Shown here: positions 23,790 to 36,077 of the stretch, piece after piece
Position numbering within the stretch: the stretch's first letter is position 1
How the letters are laid out: every line of letters starts with the position of its first letter
Origin: Rhytidiadelphus loreus
Taxonomy: Eukaryota > Streptophyta > Bryopsida > Hypnales > Hylocomiaceae
Reading direction: 5' to 3'
NCBI GenBank assembly: GCA_947034895.1
Contig: OX344762.1
Span: forward strand, 64,501 to 128,500
Length of the DNA: 64,000 nucleotides
Notes under the pieces: generated by a model
The model's database searches: none
What the model saw: the letters and a program-made list of their open reading frames with translations, nothing else
Told to the model about the DNA's origin: nothing
Program-made: the position numbers and the translations under genes

Positions 23790-24794
23790 CCTATGTTGTT
23801 AAAGATTTTCAGTTTTGCTCCATCTGGGATGAGGCAATTTTGGTGTATATAGGCAAAAGTGGTATGATAGGTTTTAGGGGTCATTTTGTGTATATAGGCA
23901 AAATTTAGACTCCTCTAGGGTTTTGCCATTTTGTACAAAGGCAAAATTAGTGGAATGTTGTACAGTTAAGCATTTTGGAAAGGGGAACTTTTTATTCAAT
24001 ATGTGACAAGTCAGAATTTTATACAAAAGCACAATTTGATTCAATATCCACATGTGGACCATTTTCTAGAAAAACTCTATAACATTTGTACTGTGAAATA
24101 GGGCTTTCAGCAAGTTGTCCAATGTAATTTAGGAATATCTTCTAGACAGTAAGACTGTACAATATTGTAAAGGCTCAAGCCATTTGAGATTTACATCCTG
24201 CCTTGGTGTTTATGGCTCTTCAAATTGAAGGCATGAAACCGCCACTTCTTTACAGTCCAATTTTGAAATAAAAAGGGCCCTTTGGTGGCAATGCCTGAAT
24301 ACTAAATTTCCAACGAGCATCCTATGATCTGGTGCTGGGTTTGCCAAATCTCATGAGTCATTGGACAACTTGCAATTTTGGTACATGGTAGGGACATTGA
24401 ATTTCCAAACAGCATCTTTTTTTCTATATAGAAGCCATTACTATTGTTGTGAATGAAACCTCTAAGTTCAAATAACCCCTTTTATTATTAAAGATAAAAT
24501 GATTCCACTAAACATATTTACATTGCTTGAATAATATGAGTTTCAATGGATTTGAAATTAAATACTCTCCTCATACTTAATTCTGAAATAATTTACTCAA
24601 AAACATAGGAAATCAAACCAAATGTCCTTAGGAGAAGACCTCATGAAACACAAACACTTGTTGCACTACCACTTAGAAACAATTTAATAGTATGCATAGA
24701 ATTTGAGGTCCCCAATTTTACTTGTACAAACATTCTTAATTATTTCTCTAAATTTAAGCAAGAATGTGTTTTGAGAAATACATTGAAGATGAAA
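23790..24794. other. AT-rich intergenic DNA
   Basis: I see no gene or structured repeat. At 23810-24060 the phrase 'tatataggcaaaa' recurs a few times. Confidence 0.5.
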
Positions 24795-25083
24795 GTCAAA
24801 AAAAATGTATTATTAAATGGAAAGCCCCCTCCCCACTATTATTTCTCAAGATTACAATATTGAAAATATTGTTGAAATGTTTAGGGGGACTCAAAATATA
24901 TTCACATCTATCCAGATGAATGAAAGTAGAATAGTGGAGAGGGGCTTTCCACTCAAAACATTTTTTTGGACTCTGAACTTTAATGTATTGCTCTTGAATT
25001 TATATTCATTTCATGTAAAGAAAATAAATATAAGAGAAAATAAGGGGGAGGGGGCTTTCCATTTTTAATACATTTTTTTGGAC
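24795..25083. mobile_element. Small inverted-repeat element (MITE-like)
   Basis: The 40-bp ends 24795-24834 and 25044-25083 are inverted copies with few mismatches. Their core is TGGAAAGCCCCCTCCCC on the left and GGGGAGGGGGCTTTCCA on the right. A third, partial copy of the right end lies inside at about 24937-24980. A target duplication is not clear. The element is 289 bp with no coding capacity. Confidence 0.65.
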
Positions 25084-25154
25084 TCTAAATACTTTTTTGG
25101 TTGTAATAGCTAGTTAGAGAACAAGATTTATTGAACTTTAAAGCATGAAGGAAA

Positions 25155-25180
25155 CCTAAATCCTAAACCCTAAACCCTAA
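25155..25180 (-). repeat. Interstitial plant telomere-like repeat
   Basis: About three and a half units of CCCTAAA (one with a base change), the complement of the plant telomere unit TTTAGGG. Confidence 0.7.
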
Positions 25181-27897
25181 GTCCAGTTGCAATTCATTTT
25201 GATAATGTAAGGGTGGAAGTTGAATAGCCCCTTTATAAATAAATGTAATCATGGAGGTTATGTAGCCATGGTTTTGGTTTTTTAATATTTGTATGGTTGT
25301 CTATTTTGAAACCAATCAATTTTAAACAATTTGTTTAACAGGCTTAAAGGTTTTAAAAAAAATTCTTTGGAGTAATTCACTCAAAGCTCTAGTTTTAGTC
25401 TAGTTGCATATCAATTTTTGATAAAGTAAAGGAGAATGTTAAATGTCCCCTTTATATTTTGCTAAAATCATGACAAGTAAATATTCATGGTTTTTCAAAT
25501 AAAAGTAAGTAGTTTTCTATTCTTAGAACTAGTTACTTATATTTCAGCAAACTTGGATGGTAAAATATGTTAATTACATATCCAAGTTACTATTTTATAA
25601 GGCCCCTCCCACCCTTCCCTTCCTTTACCCTCTAGATTAGAAAATGTTGAAAATTAATTTAGCCACAATTTGGATGTTACTAAAACCTTATAGCATAAAT
25701 TCTATTACCTAGCCTTGGATGGAGATGTCTATGTTCTAGGTTTATTGGAGGAAGTTGGAACACCACATACTTGTTCCCTAAATTATGAAGGGATGACAAG
25801 TAGAAAATTGGTACCAAAATTCAATCAGTTGGAAAATTAGACTATGATTGAAGTTGATTTACAGATATGGTACAAGTTTAGGTGGCCTAATTTGTCCCTT
25901 CTAAAGTCACTATTGGCCATGGTTTTTGAGCAATTCTCTCCATGCTAGAGATACTAAGTATTTTAATTACCATTCCATGACAACTAGTTAAGTAGTCATG
26001 TTAGTGGATTTTAGTTCTCCAAGGAAGTAACATCTGGCATAAATGACCTAATTTGAATCGAGTTGGTGGTTTTTTCCCCCTCTTTTCTTAAGAGCTAGGG
26101 TTTTCTCTGGTTATGGTGGCTCTGTGCCCTAACTTGAAGCTCATAGTATAAATAGAGGGCCTGAACCATGGATGAGCCCTCTCACTTTTTGGGTGGTATT
26201 TACTTTCTGCATTGGATTTAGAGGAAGTTAGGGTGTGTGGAGAGAAAGCAAGCACAGATGGCATCCTCTCAGGTCCTCTGTTCTTTGCCTTATGTGATTG
26301 ATGTTGATCTACAAGTTTTTGAGACTAATATGATTGCCCCATTTTCTTATGTGAATTGTTAATGAGATTTTGCATGGTGCTTTTTCTTCTTGTGATTGCT
26401 ATAACACGCTGCTGTGAGCTGAAGACACCTGACATACGTTCTCTAACTAACTTTTTGTTCGTTGGATTGTATGGGTGCAGGTGAGGTTCACAGCCTCTTG
26501 GGTTAATTTACCAATCTGCAAAATACTCTATCCATAGTTTTTGGAGGCACAGTTGTTATTTGGGATACTAATTCCTATTGGTTATAGGCTTTAGTATATT
26601 ACATATGTAGTCTAAAGTAAGCTTAGGAGATGTGACATTGTACTTAACTGGAAACTGTACCACCATGAGTTTGATTGTTCTAAAAAGATTTTTTACTTGA
26701 GCCATCTTATCAGTTTGATGTGACTTCTATAAGAGGTTGTAAGACTTTGATGTGAGGTTTGGGATAACAAGATAGATGGATGTGAGATGTCTCTATCTTA
26801 GAAGCTATTTTATGTATGTACATATCTTGATTAGTCTGGGATTTTTCTTTTATAAAAAGCTTAGGAAAGGCCTTGTTATGAGGATGTCCCTCCCACCCAC
26901 CCGGGTTGCCTAAACCTTAAACCCATTGAAGTACCATTTACAAATTCGACTTTATACTTCTTAGAATCCAATTTAATATTATTTTTATGCATGATGGTTT
27001 TTAGAGTATAGGTTTTTTAGGATATACAGTTAAGGATTATGCAAATTTCTTTGTGTTACATATGGTGTGGGGTTTGGGGTTTAGAGATTCTTGCATTTTC
27101 ATGTTCTTTAACTTTGAATGTCAATGGCTAAATACTCCAACAGTTCTCACTGAAATATGCTAAGTCAAATGTGGTGCTCTGGTTATTGCTTGGATTCATT
27201 GCTCTATGCTAGATCCTTTAGCAACCCTAAGAGCCATGTAACTTAGAAATTCTGTATAGTTCCTAGAGCCCCTCACTGAGGAGTGTTTGTCAACTACATG
27301 CAAAGCCATACGTACAAAATGCCTATACAATTCACAAGTACCATAGTGTGGACAGATACCATACTCAATTGAAGAAACATAGGATCTCAGTCTTACTGTT
27401 CACTGTCACAATATGGCAGTTGAACCCATGCACAACTCACATAATGCAAGCAAGTAAACCTACACAACTCAAAGAATACTAGCACAATCTTTGATGCAAA
27501 ACTCACAGTTACAGAAACACAAGATTCCACATCAGAATGTACAAAATGCAAACACTTTAAACCATTACAAAATTGTCAAATACCAATGGAACCCATGCGC
27601 TAAAACAAGCACAATACTGTAGCCACAACGAACATGAATGGGAAGTTTGAGTTACCTCTATTACTTCCTCAAGAAATTTCATATATACAAGGCCATTTGG
27701 TTGAACTTAGCTTTCCAAATCCAACATTTCCAGACTACCCTAAACTGCAGTAAGTTTGTAAGCTCAGAAGTTCTAAAAAGTCTTGTCTAGCTGAGTTACT
27801 ATGCGTACAAAAAATAAACAAAAAATCTGGAAAACACCTTTTAAATTCCCCAACTATTTTGGTGTAGCTCCTTTTGAAGCTCGTGTTACCTAACTTA
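25181..27897. other. AT-rich intergenic DNA with one possible promoter
   Basis: There is no convincing gene. A good TATA box (TATAAATA, 26147-26154) is followed by a short frame starting at ATG 26257 (34 codons, MASSQVLCSLPY...). I cannot tell whether this is a small gene, a leader or a remnant. Confidence 0.35.
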
Positions 27898-30800
27898 CCT
27901 TTGACACGCTCACTCGTTCTGCAACAAGCTTCTTGCTACCCCTTCCAACTCGACCCTTCTTTTCCACGGCTTTAGCCTCCCTCGGACTTCTCTCTTCCCC
28001 CGTCATTTCATTGTGGTGCTCAGCCTCCTCACCTCCTTCTGCCTTTCCACTATCGCTGTCTGAGCCATCTTCTTTGCTACCATCTTCAAATTCATCCGTT
28101 TTTGGCTCCTCCCTTAAGGAGACTTCTACCTCATCTACGGGCATAATTTTATGGCCACCCCTCTTGCGTTTTGGTAAAGGCTTCTTTAACCCACACTCAG
28201 AGACCACACTTCTTCTGTGCTTTGGAGAGCGAGAGCCTTTTCCACCTTCCCCGTCAGTGCTCTTCAACCTACTACGTTCACTACTGCCTCTCCCAAGTGC
28301 AGGATCTGAACCCCGCCCCTCAGCTGAAGTTTCTGTGTTGCCAAAAATTTTCTTCAAATTCTCTACTGATTTTGGCGTGAAAACTTGCTCCTCAAGGCCT
28401 TCACAATCTGCATTGTCTTCACATATTTTTTTGCGCTTGGGAGAGTTACATCCTCCTCCATCCATGCTATCATCTTTCACCAGTACCTGCCCTCGCTTCT
28501 GGATTTGCGTGAACAACTGAAGCTTGGGGTCTGCGGTAAGTTCCAACTAACGTAAAAAATTTTGAAAGCTTCCAACTGAAGGACTTTGTGCATTTGAATG
28601 CGTAGGCTGGTCATTGTTTGTCGACAATGACCTTGTGGTTCGACCTACATTTGCAACCATCAAATAAAAAAATCGGGTGAGCATTAATGAAGTACTCGGA
28701 TGAAACAAATAGGTGCTTGCATTGAGACATTGTATAATGCAAAGAACTCTCAGTACAAAACTTGGACTCCTAAAGACACACCCGAAACTAAATTCCATTC
28801 TTTGGACAACCACCCCAGTTGTAAGAACATATATGCACATCCACCCATCTTGTATGAATTCACCGAATTTTGTATAGGGTACAGTGAGGAATCTAAACTG
28901 CTATATAACTGCAATGTACAACTATGACCTGATCGTGAATTATATTAACCAAAACTAAACATCAAAGGTGCACAATGACTCTATTGTAGTACCCTACAAC
29001 ACATATGAGATTCTGAACGTTGAACCAAACTTACAAGGATGTCTGTGCACATTTATAGACGATGCCTTAGTGTCTATGACCTCATCATGAATTATAGTGA
29101 CCAAACCTGAACATCGAAGGTGCACAGTGACTCTACTGTAGTACCCTACAACACATATGAGATTCTGAACGTTGAACCAAACTTACAAGGATGTCTGTGC
29201 ACATTTATAGACGATGCCTTAGTGTCTATGACCTCATCATGAATTATAGTGACCAAAACTGAACATCGAAGGTCCATAGTGACTCTACCATAGTACCCTA
29301 CAACACATATGAGATTTTGAACGTTGAACCCAAACTTACAAGGATGTCTGTGCACCTTTATAGACGATGCCTTACTGTCTATGCAACTATACGACCCATA
29401 TGATCATTAAGCACAATACTTTCTATGCATACTTCCCACACCTGAAGCACAGTTCCTAAACCTCGTTGAAGTATACCTTAAGCCTTGTCAAATCATTCCC
29501 ATGCTAAACCCTAAAATCCTTAACCTCCCTAAATCGTAATTCAAGCAATACAAGTCACTGTGATGCATGAACCGTACCTTGGAAGGATGCACCCACGTTG
29601 ACGGACTTGCACAAGTCCCATGATTCTACCCGGGGTTCTACCTTCTGTCCCTGTGGCTTCCGGATCCCGGCCATAACCCACCAATCTTCATGGGGCTCTA
29701 CGTTGCAACCCTCAAACATACATTTTGGCTCTTGTGAAAAATGCGTATAAGCACACCAAGTATGATAAGCATGGGAGCATGATGAGAGCCTGCAATCCCA
29801 CACAGGGTCGAATCCTCTGGTGCAAAATGGACAAGCAGAAATTTCTATCTATACAATAGGTACATCAATTGCTCGACAATCAACATAGAAAAAAGGCAAG
29901 GGGGATGGATGTAGGGAGGGGCGTTGATACGCAGTCTTCATTCCCTTCAATTGCTCACTGAGAGCAACTCTATGCAACTTCCACAAGTCTTGTTTCTTTA
30001 CTGCAACGCTAAATAATAAATCTGCCTCCTTGCTTTGCGCAGCAATGACCTCCTCATCCAAAGTCCCCGATGCAAAGGAATCACGAAATTGGTCAATAAA
30101 ACCTTCTTGTGACTCCACCTTCCTCACAGCGTCTGGGAGCTCTACAGTCGCAGCATCAATTTCTACTTCGTTTTGTGGCTGACCATCTTTTAGTGACGCC
30201 AATTTTTCGTTTAACTTGTCACGCTCTTTCTGCAATGCAACCAACTTCGACGACAAATTCTTGAGAAGTGTCTACCCGTACTGAACTTGCGAAGATATCT
30301 TCACTAGATCAATCCTCGCAGCATCCTTCTCTACACACAAGCGACTAACATGCGCATCCAATGTAGGAGTTTCTCTTTCTAAAAGAGAAAGATATTCCTC
30401 CCATTCCCCAATCGCCATACCTTGGACGGCTATAGTTGACTCTAAGCCAATGGCACTTGCGGCCTCCAAATCTGAAGAGGCCAGCACTCTCTGATCTAAC
30501 CCTACGGCAATGGTGCGCTCTTCATCTTGGTCATCACCGCTCACCTCCACCACATTCTTATCGCCAGTTTTGATGGCGTCTTGGTTTATCCTCCGCAGTT
30601 GATCGCAGCAAGTCCACTCCGCATGCACGCACCAATTCACAGCTTTCTTGCCCTTCTTCTTCTCATACGCCAGGCCCTTTGCTTCGGCAAGATTGATCAA
30701 CCTCGTATTTGGCACTTGAGTACGTTGATGAGTAACCATCCAAAGCCATTCCACCCTCTTCACGAACTTGATATCTTCAGAGTACGAGTAACTGTAGCCA

Positions 30801-31250
30801 TTGCTGTCCACCCTTTGTCCAAACAGCGCGTCCACTTCCGATTCGTCCAAATGCACTCCAAATTTCAGTCGCTTGGGCGGTATCCCTGTGTTGCTCAAGT
30901 CATACGCCTTCTCGAATGTTGCTCGCGCAATAGGATCTGATCTATTTCAACAAAGAAATGGTTGTTCCGCATACAATGGCTCAACCCAAGAAAGCGAAGC
31001 AGTACCTTCCAGCTTCACCTTCTTCCTCCTGCCTACCCCAGCCTCGCCACTCCCTAACCCTAACCCTTTCGAAAAACTCATTGCAAACACAAGGTACTCG
31101 AGTGCGCACACAGAGGTTACTAAAATTCAAAAAATGTGAAAACAGAGTGAAGCAACGAATTCGAACTACAGAACCAGGCTTTGCCGCGACGCCGCAAATG
31201 GCCCGATATGCAACTGCAGTCTGAAAACAAGTGCAACCCTGGTCCACGCA
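27898..31250 (-). CDS. Coiled-coil and zinc-finger gene near right end of giant element
   Basis: Probable exons, right to left. A first exon lies at about 31010-31250. The main exon begins at about 30943 after GAAATAG and carries FEKAYDLSNTGIPPKRL, then long helices (LVALQKERDKLNEKLASL). After a probable short intron (GTATC...TAG, about 29851-29934) comes a Cys/His module CPFCTRGF...CSHAYHTWC...CMFEGC, up to the donor near 29574. A last basic, acidic-patched exon runs 28532-27898 (SPKRKKICEDN, PKRKRGGHK). The Cys/His spacing resembles a RING-like zinc fold. I do not recognise the full protein. A TAG at 30272-30274 lies in frame within the coiled coil, with coding on both sides. The gene points inward from the right terminal repeat, the usual place for a second transposon protein. 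Confidence 0.5.
28927..29384 (-). repeat. 152-bp tandem repeat, three copies, within the intron
   Basis: The phrase ACCCTACAACACATATGAGA recurs at 28991, 29143 and 29295, exactly 152 bp apart, with high identity between copies. It sits in the probable intron of the zinc-finger gene. Confidence 0.85.
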
Positions 31251-31478
31251 ATCTCAGCCATTGAAATCAAGTGGGGCGCTCACGGACGTCCCAGATCTGT
31301 CGCGGATTAACATCCACCTACCTCCGATATCCACCATGTCAGGCCAGGTCAGCTGTAAATGACCAATTAAGGCCCCATAGCTGCGCCAATTCAAGCTGTA
31401 AGACAGCCCCAACCACCCATTTATCATCCTAACTAGTCATTAGTCTTTGAACACCCATGAACTCTTGAATTGTCACTC

Positions 31479-31505
31479 GTGAGCCACCCAATCATGCATT
31501 CACCC
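31479..31505 (-). repeat. Right terminal inverted repeat of giant element
   Basis: The inverted partner of 10595-10621 (26 of 27 positions), ending GCATTCACCC and followed by ATTT. Confidence 0.7.
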
Positions 31506-31509
31506 ATTT

Positions 31510-32323
31510 TTTTTTTAAATTGTTCATTTTCTAGACAATTTCTTCTTATATAATGTAGGGGTATGAAAGTTATTTTTTAGTTCTACAATGTATCTTTTTA
31601 CTTCAAAAATTTGGAAGTAACTATTATTAACAAATAAAAATATCAATAATTCAAAACATAAACTTTCAAAGTAGGAAAATCTATTCATATTTTATTTATT
31701 TATTTATACTTAAAATTCAAAAAATATATAGGGGGTCCAAAGTTTTGTTCGCACGTGGTTTCTAATGGACACTCTAAGTGAACCCCTCAAGAACTCTATG
31801 AATTCAGGAAAAATTGTCATTGAACAAGCAATTAGCACATGGAAGGACATGTAGAGGATTTTGAAGAATTTCAACTGTAGAGTTGCTAGGATTGCTAGGG
31901 TAACTTGAGCTTGTTGTTGGTTGCACAATTACTTTGAGTTGTTGAACTAACCGGAGCCTTATGTGGCTAATGCAGGTTTGAAAAGAAATCCACTAGTTGG
32001 ATTTGGGAATGTTAGATTATTTGTGACTAAAAATGGAGAAAGAACAAAACGTGAGAGAGAAAGATTAAGACAAATATTGTTTAGATAGTGGATTATGGAG
32101 AACCCTAATGATGAATGGCAACAAATGCATTGCACTTGTATTTTTTCAAAGCTTTGCAAACCAAAGTATGTATACATGAACATGAAGTGTTGTAGAAAAC
32201 AAATCTTTTATTCAATGTAGTGGAATTTTAACCAAATCCAATCAAAAGAAATTCCATACAAGATTAGAATAACATTCTAATGCTCTAAAGCCCTGCAAAT
32301 AGATAATAAAGAACATAGAACAT
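31510..32323. other. AT-rich intergenic DNA
   Basis: No gene or organised repeat is seen. Confidence 0.5.
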
Positions 32324-33162
32324 CTACTCAGAAATACTAGAAGAGTCCTTGGCCTTCAACACTTCTACAAACAAAGCAACCATTTGCAATTGGCCTTTCA
32401 TTGCCAAGTCTCTACTCTCTCGCTCACTCTCTATCATCTTCTCCATAATGGACATCTTCATTTTCTCCACCTCTAAAATCCCCTTGGAGAAACTACTGAT
32501 GATAGAGGCAATGGACTCCTCTTCAGTAGTTAGTTTTTTCTTTTTCTTCTCTGAATTCCTATTGACTTGCCCCTCACATCCCGGTTGTAAAACTGCTTGG
32601 GGGGGGGATTGTATAGAAGTAGCACTTGTAGGGGAAGGAATAGTAGTGGTAGGCAAAGTATTGTCCTCATCATCACTCACAACATGAACCTTTGAATGTT
32701 GTAAACGAACGTTTTGATCAACACAATGAGGATCCCCATTGATTTTAGCCATACCACCAAAGATATCGTCAAAGATTTAGTACCATGGAATCCAAGAAGA
32801 TGATGGAGCTCTTGTTTCTTCTTGCTTTGCCTTCTCCTCTTGATAAATACTCCTAATCTTATTCCACTTTTCACGTGTTTGGCTTGACGTTCTTTAAGAG
32901 TCGTTAGAAAATTGTGCATTCAACTTCCTCGCAAAAGCCTCCTAATTTGCTTGCTTGAACGGCTTCCAATTTTACTCCCAATACTTCTCTTCACACATGT
33001 CTACAAGAAACTTCAAAGCTCCTTCCCTCCGTCCGCTCCCTCCGTCCACTCCCTCTTCAAATTTAAAGAACCAATCTTTCCTCTCTCTTGAGCCCCTTGA
33101 AAATCGACTCCTCCCTCATCACTAAGCATAAGTGTTAAAAGTCCCCCCTTTGGAACCTCCAT
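32324..33162 (-). pseudogene. Dead Myb/SANT-like DNA-binding gene
   Basis: Read leftwards from ATG 33162, the sequence translates to a single-exon protein of the plant Myb/SANT-like (trihelix-related) type. The landmarks are GALKFLVDMCEEKYWE, NWKPFKQAN, EAFARKLNAQF, REKWNKIRSIYQEE and IFDDIFGG. The intact end (ATG 32752 to 32324) has the usual C-terminal helix MSIMEKMIESERESRDLAMKG. Four stop codons interrupt the DNA-binding part, and the frame appears to shift near 33070. Such genes occur both as plant regulators and as partner genes of PIF/Harbinger transposons. The decay suggests the latter. Confidence 0.65.
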
Positions 33163-36077
33163 AATGATAAAAACAAGAACCCTAACTCACTCTAACTAAG
33201 ACTCAAACTCACAATTCATTCCCTGAAACAAAAGAGCAACGGCAACGTCTGTAGGAAAGAAGGAGAAGCCTCTGAGCTACTAGGAGGCTTCCCAGGCTCT
33301 GACATAGATTATAGTATTTCTTTTTTTTTCACTGCTTAGGGAAAAGGGCTATAGTAAATCCACCATGAAGGCGCAAATTTCGTTAGCTTCACCTGTGAGG
33401 GCTGCGCAAAGCTAACCCGCATCTCTGCACTTTCAGGTTCGATGACGCACGACTCGTGTAAGGGCTGGTCTCCGTTGCTGGCATAGAGGTTCAGGAGCTA
33501 GACCCCCCGGGACCTCCAGGTTGGAGGCCAGTCACCCTGCAGGTGGTCTCCATTGCCCTTGGAGGCAGGGACTTGGAGGGGCCTTTTACAACTTTTCAGA
33601 AACAAGGACCTAGCCACGCAGGGCCAGGGAGAACTGACCCCCTCACTCGGCCTTGCGGGCAAACCCTGGAATTATTTATTTTCTGCACATGAATTTTTTT
33701 GCAAATTTTGAATTCATTTTTGCGATCAGAGACCCCAAATTAGCTAGCTATGGTCAAGATTATACCCCAGAATGGCCCAAAATAGGAGGCATTTTTTTTA
33801 CTTGCACCCCTGGTAAGGACGAGCGAGGGGGTCAATCCACCCTGATCGCCACACAGTAGTAGTTCGGTTCTCCAGCAACAATTTGTTTCTTTACCTCGAA
33901 CCTCCAGCCCGGACCTCCAAGCCGACGCTAATTTCTAATGGAGCCCCTGGACCCCTCCGATCCTGTAGGTCCCGGGGGCAATGGAGACTCGCCCTAAAGG
34001 CGGGTATATACACAGCCTGGCCTGATTTGCCTCCAATCCGGCCCACAATCCGGCCCAAAATCACCACTCCGGCCCTAGATAATGTAAAGGGGTTGAGGCC
34101 GAATTCTGGGGCCGAATTCCAATTCATCACTCCGGCCCTAGGTAATGTAAACTGTTGAGGTCCAATTCTAAGGCCGAATTCTTGATTAATGTGCTCTTGA
34201 ATTTTTGGAATGCTTAATTAAAAAAATCTAAGACATGCATCTTTTTATTTTTTATACTTTAGGAAAAAATAGTTTTTTTTTCTATTTATTCTATTTCAAA
34301 TATAGGAAAAAAAAATTAGAATTCTTTAGACTTTTCCTTTTTATTCCTACTTTACCTATTTCAAAATGGAAGAGAGATTTTTTAATTTTTTTTTAACCTT
34401 TTCCATTCTCTTCCTATTTTTTCTATTTGGAAAAAAAGGAAGTTCTTTGACTTCTTTTGAACCTTTTTTTTTTGACACTAAAACTAGAGTTGACATTGAA
34501 AAAAGATTTGTAGCCCCATAATAGTTGTCAATTATTAAACATACAATTCAAGAAAACATGTAATTTTTTTTAATCTCTTTTTCAAATCTATATTCTTAGT
34601 TTATTTTAAAGAAAAGCATGAAATTTTTTATTATGAAAACTTGAATGAATCCAATGATAAATGTAAATAAGGTTTTACCATACATGTTATTTCTAGTAGC
34701 ATAATTTTTCCTTACCATATTCTTTTTCCAAGTATTTGTCATCAAAATTGATAAAACACACATTATCTTGTAGATGTCAAAATTTTTGGCATAACTTCAA
34801 CAATGACTTTCATTTACAAATTTGTGTCCATATAAATTTTTTATTTATTAAGCATGTAATTTATCAAAATTAGTGTCTATAACATAATATGTAATTTGTG
34901 TCTACACCAAAAAAAATTAATTATTAATATCTCATACTAAAACAATTGCAAAGACATTATTGTTACAATTGCAATGGTTAATAATAATAAAATTCAGTAT
35001 TAACAATAAAGTTCAATATTAACAACTTGTAACACAGCATCTGTATCACAACATGACTCAACCAAATGGGATTGAGCTCACAGTTAATAAAAAATGTAAT
35101 AAAAAAGAAAAGAAAAGCCCTTGCATGGTAGACGGTGGAGATTTGTACAATCCAACGGAGGAGACGAATGTGACACCAATCCGACCCTAGATGAGAAATT
35201 GGGCCACCAAAAACCTTGGCCCGATTGCTCCCTTGGAGCCGGATGGTTTGGCGCCAAAACCATGCCACCTAAGGCGACACGTAGAATGAGTGGTGGTCCA
35301 TCCGGCCCCAAGAATAAAGCCCTTGGGCTGGATTTGGAGAAATTGAGCAATCCCATTGGTTCAAACTTGGAGAGTTCCGGCCGGTCTTCAATTAGGCCCC
35401 AAGTGTATACCGGCCCTAAGCCTCATGTGCGCGGGCTGGCTCTCACTCTTCGACAGAACAAATTTGGAACATGACAACGTAACATAACGGACCAACCCTT
35501 CACTTGTCCCGCACTCGTTCACTAGGCCCCGCACGCTCCGGAAGCAGTTGAGTGGGATGGTCTCCACCTCTCGAAACCCTAGAATTCTTGGCGATATTTC
35601 TCGCTCGCAAGGCAAGTTCGTGTCTGCTCTGGATCTCAGACGCCCCCCTTGCTCGTTTTGCAACTCTGCTGGGCGAGTTCTGTGCAAAGTGTGCGTCCCC
35701 TTCTCTAGGCTTTCTCTGGCCCGTCTGCCCCTTCTGTCCAGATGACCAGCTTCGTTCCTGCCTTTGCCACTGGGTACGCCCGTGCTTCCCCCGGTGCGGC
35801 AGCTTCCCCTCATGTCTCGAGCGACCGATCTTACCGCCTATAGCAGTTTGATTTCATTACTCCGAGCAATTCTCATCTCCTCGCACTGTCTTTCATGTCA
35901 TGTTTGGATATTAAGCGCGACTGAATTGCAGCCGTGAGTTTTTTTATCCATGTTCCCTCAGTATCCTCTAAATTTCCCTTCTGCAATGGTCTGTTTCAAC
36001 CCTCTTGTCCACCCACATGGATGAGCCGACGATTTTCGTGCTGTGGTTTTGATCCTCACTACCTTATCGTTCTTGCG
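33163..36077. other. Intergenic, repeats, then SAC3B leader
   Basis: 33360-33960 is GC-richer and may be a degraded repeat. At 34063-34190 a 63-bp unit starting CACTCCGGCCCTAG is duplicated in tandem. 34200-35110 is very AT-rich. 35120-35480 shares CCGGCCC-type words with 34000-34190 and may be a fragment of the same repeat. 35500-35930 should hold promoter and leader of SAC3B, possibly with a leader intron ending at TTGCAG near 35930. No protein gene is seen. Confidence 0.45.

Larger units (their letters stand above)
10595..31505. mobile_element. Candidate giant TIR transposon (20.9 kb) with passenger genes
   Basis: A 27-bp sequence beginning GGGTGAATGCATG at 10595-10621 recurs in inverted orientation at 31479-31505 with one mismatch. 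Both outer flanks are ATTT (10591-10594 and 31506-31509), a possible 4-bp target duplication. Just inside the left end a DDE-like transposase gene reads rightwards, and just inside the right end a zinc-finger/coiled-coil gene reads leftwards. An F-box-like gene and an inverted-repeat element lie between them. That layout fits one composite DNA transposon. A 4-bp duplication occurs in superfamilies such as Sola, but that assignment is a guess. The alternative is two separate element ends of one family that happen to face each other. Confidence 0.6.

Noticed and set aside
1217..30274. A changed genetic code with UAG as a sense codon
   Set aside because: The intact SAC3B gene needs no such reading, and TAA/TGA also interrupt some frames. 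Mutation or local readthrough is simpler.
33425..33480. GGTTCGA box-B-like word suggesting a tRNA gene or SINE
   Set aside because: No matching box A, no cloverleaf pairing and no poly-A or T terminator at the right distance.
35388..35813. 141-codon minus-strand frame upstream of SAC3B
   Set aside because: No domain or splice context; it overlaps the GC-rich leader/promoter of SAC3B and looks like a chance frame.
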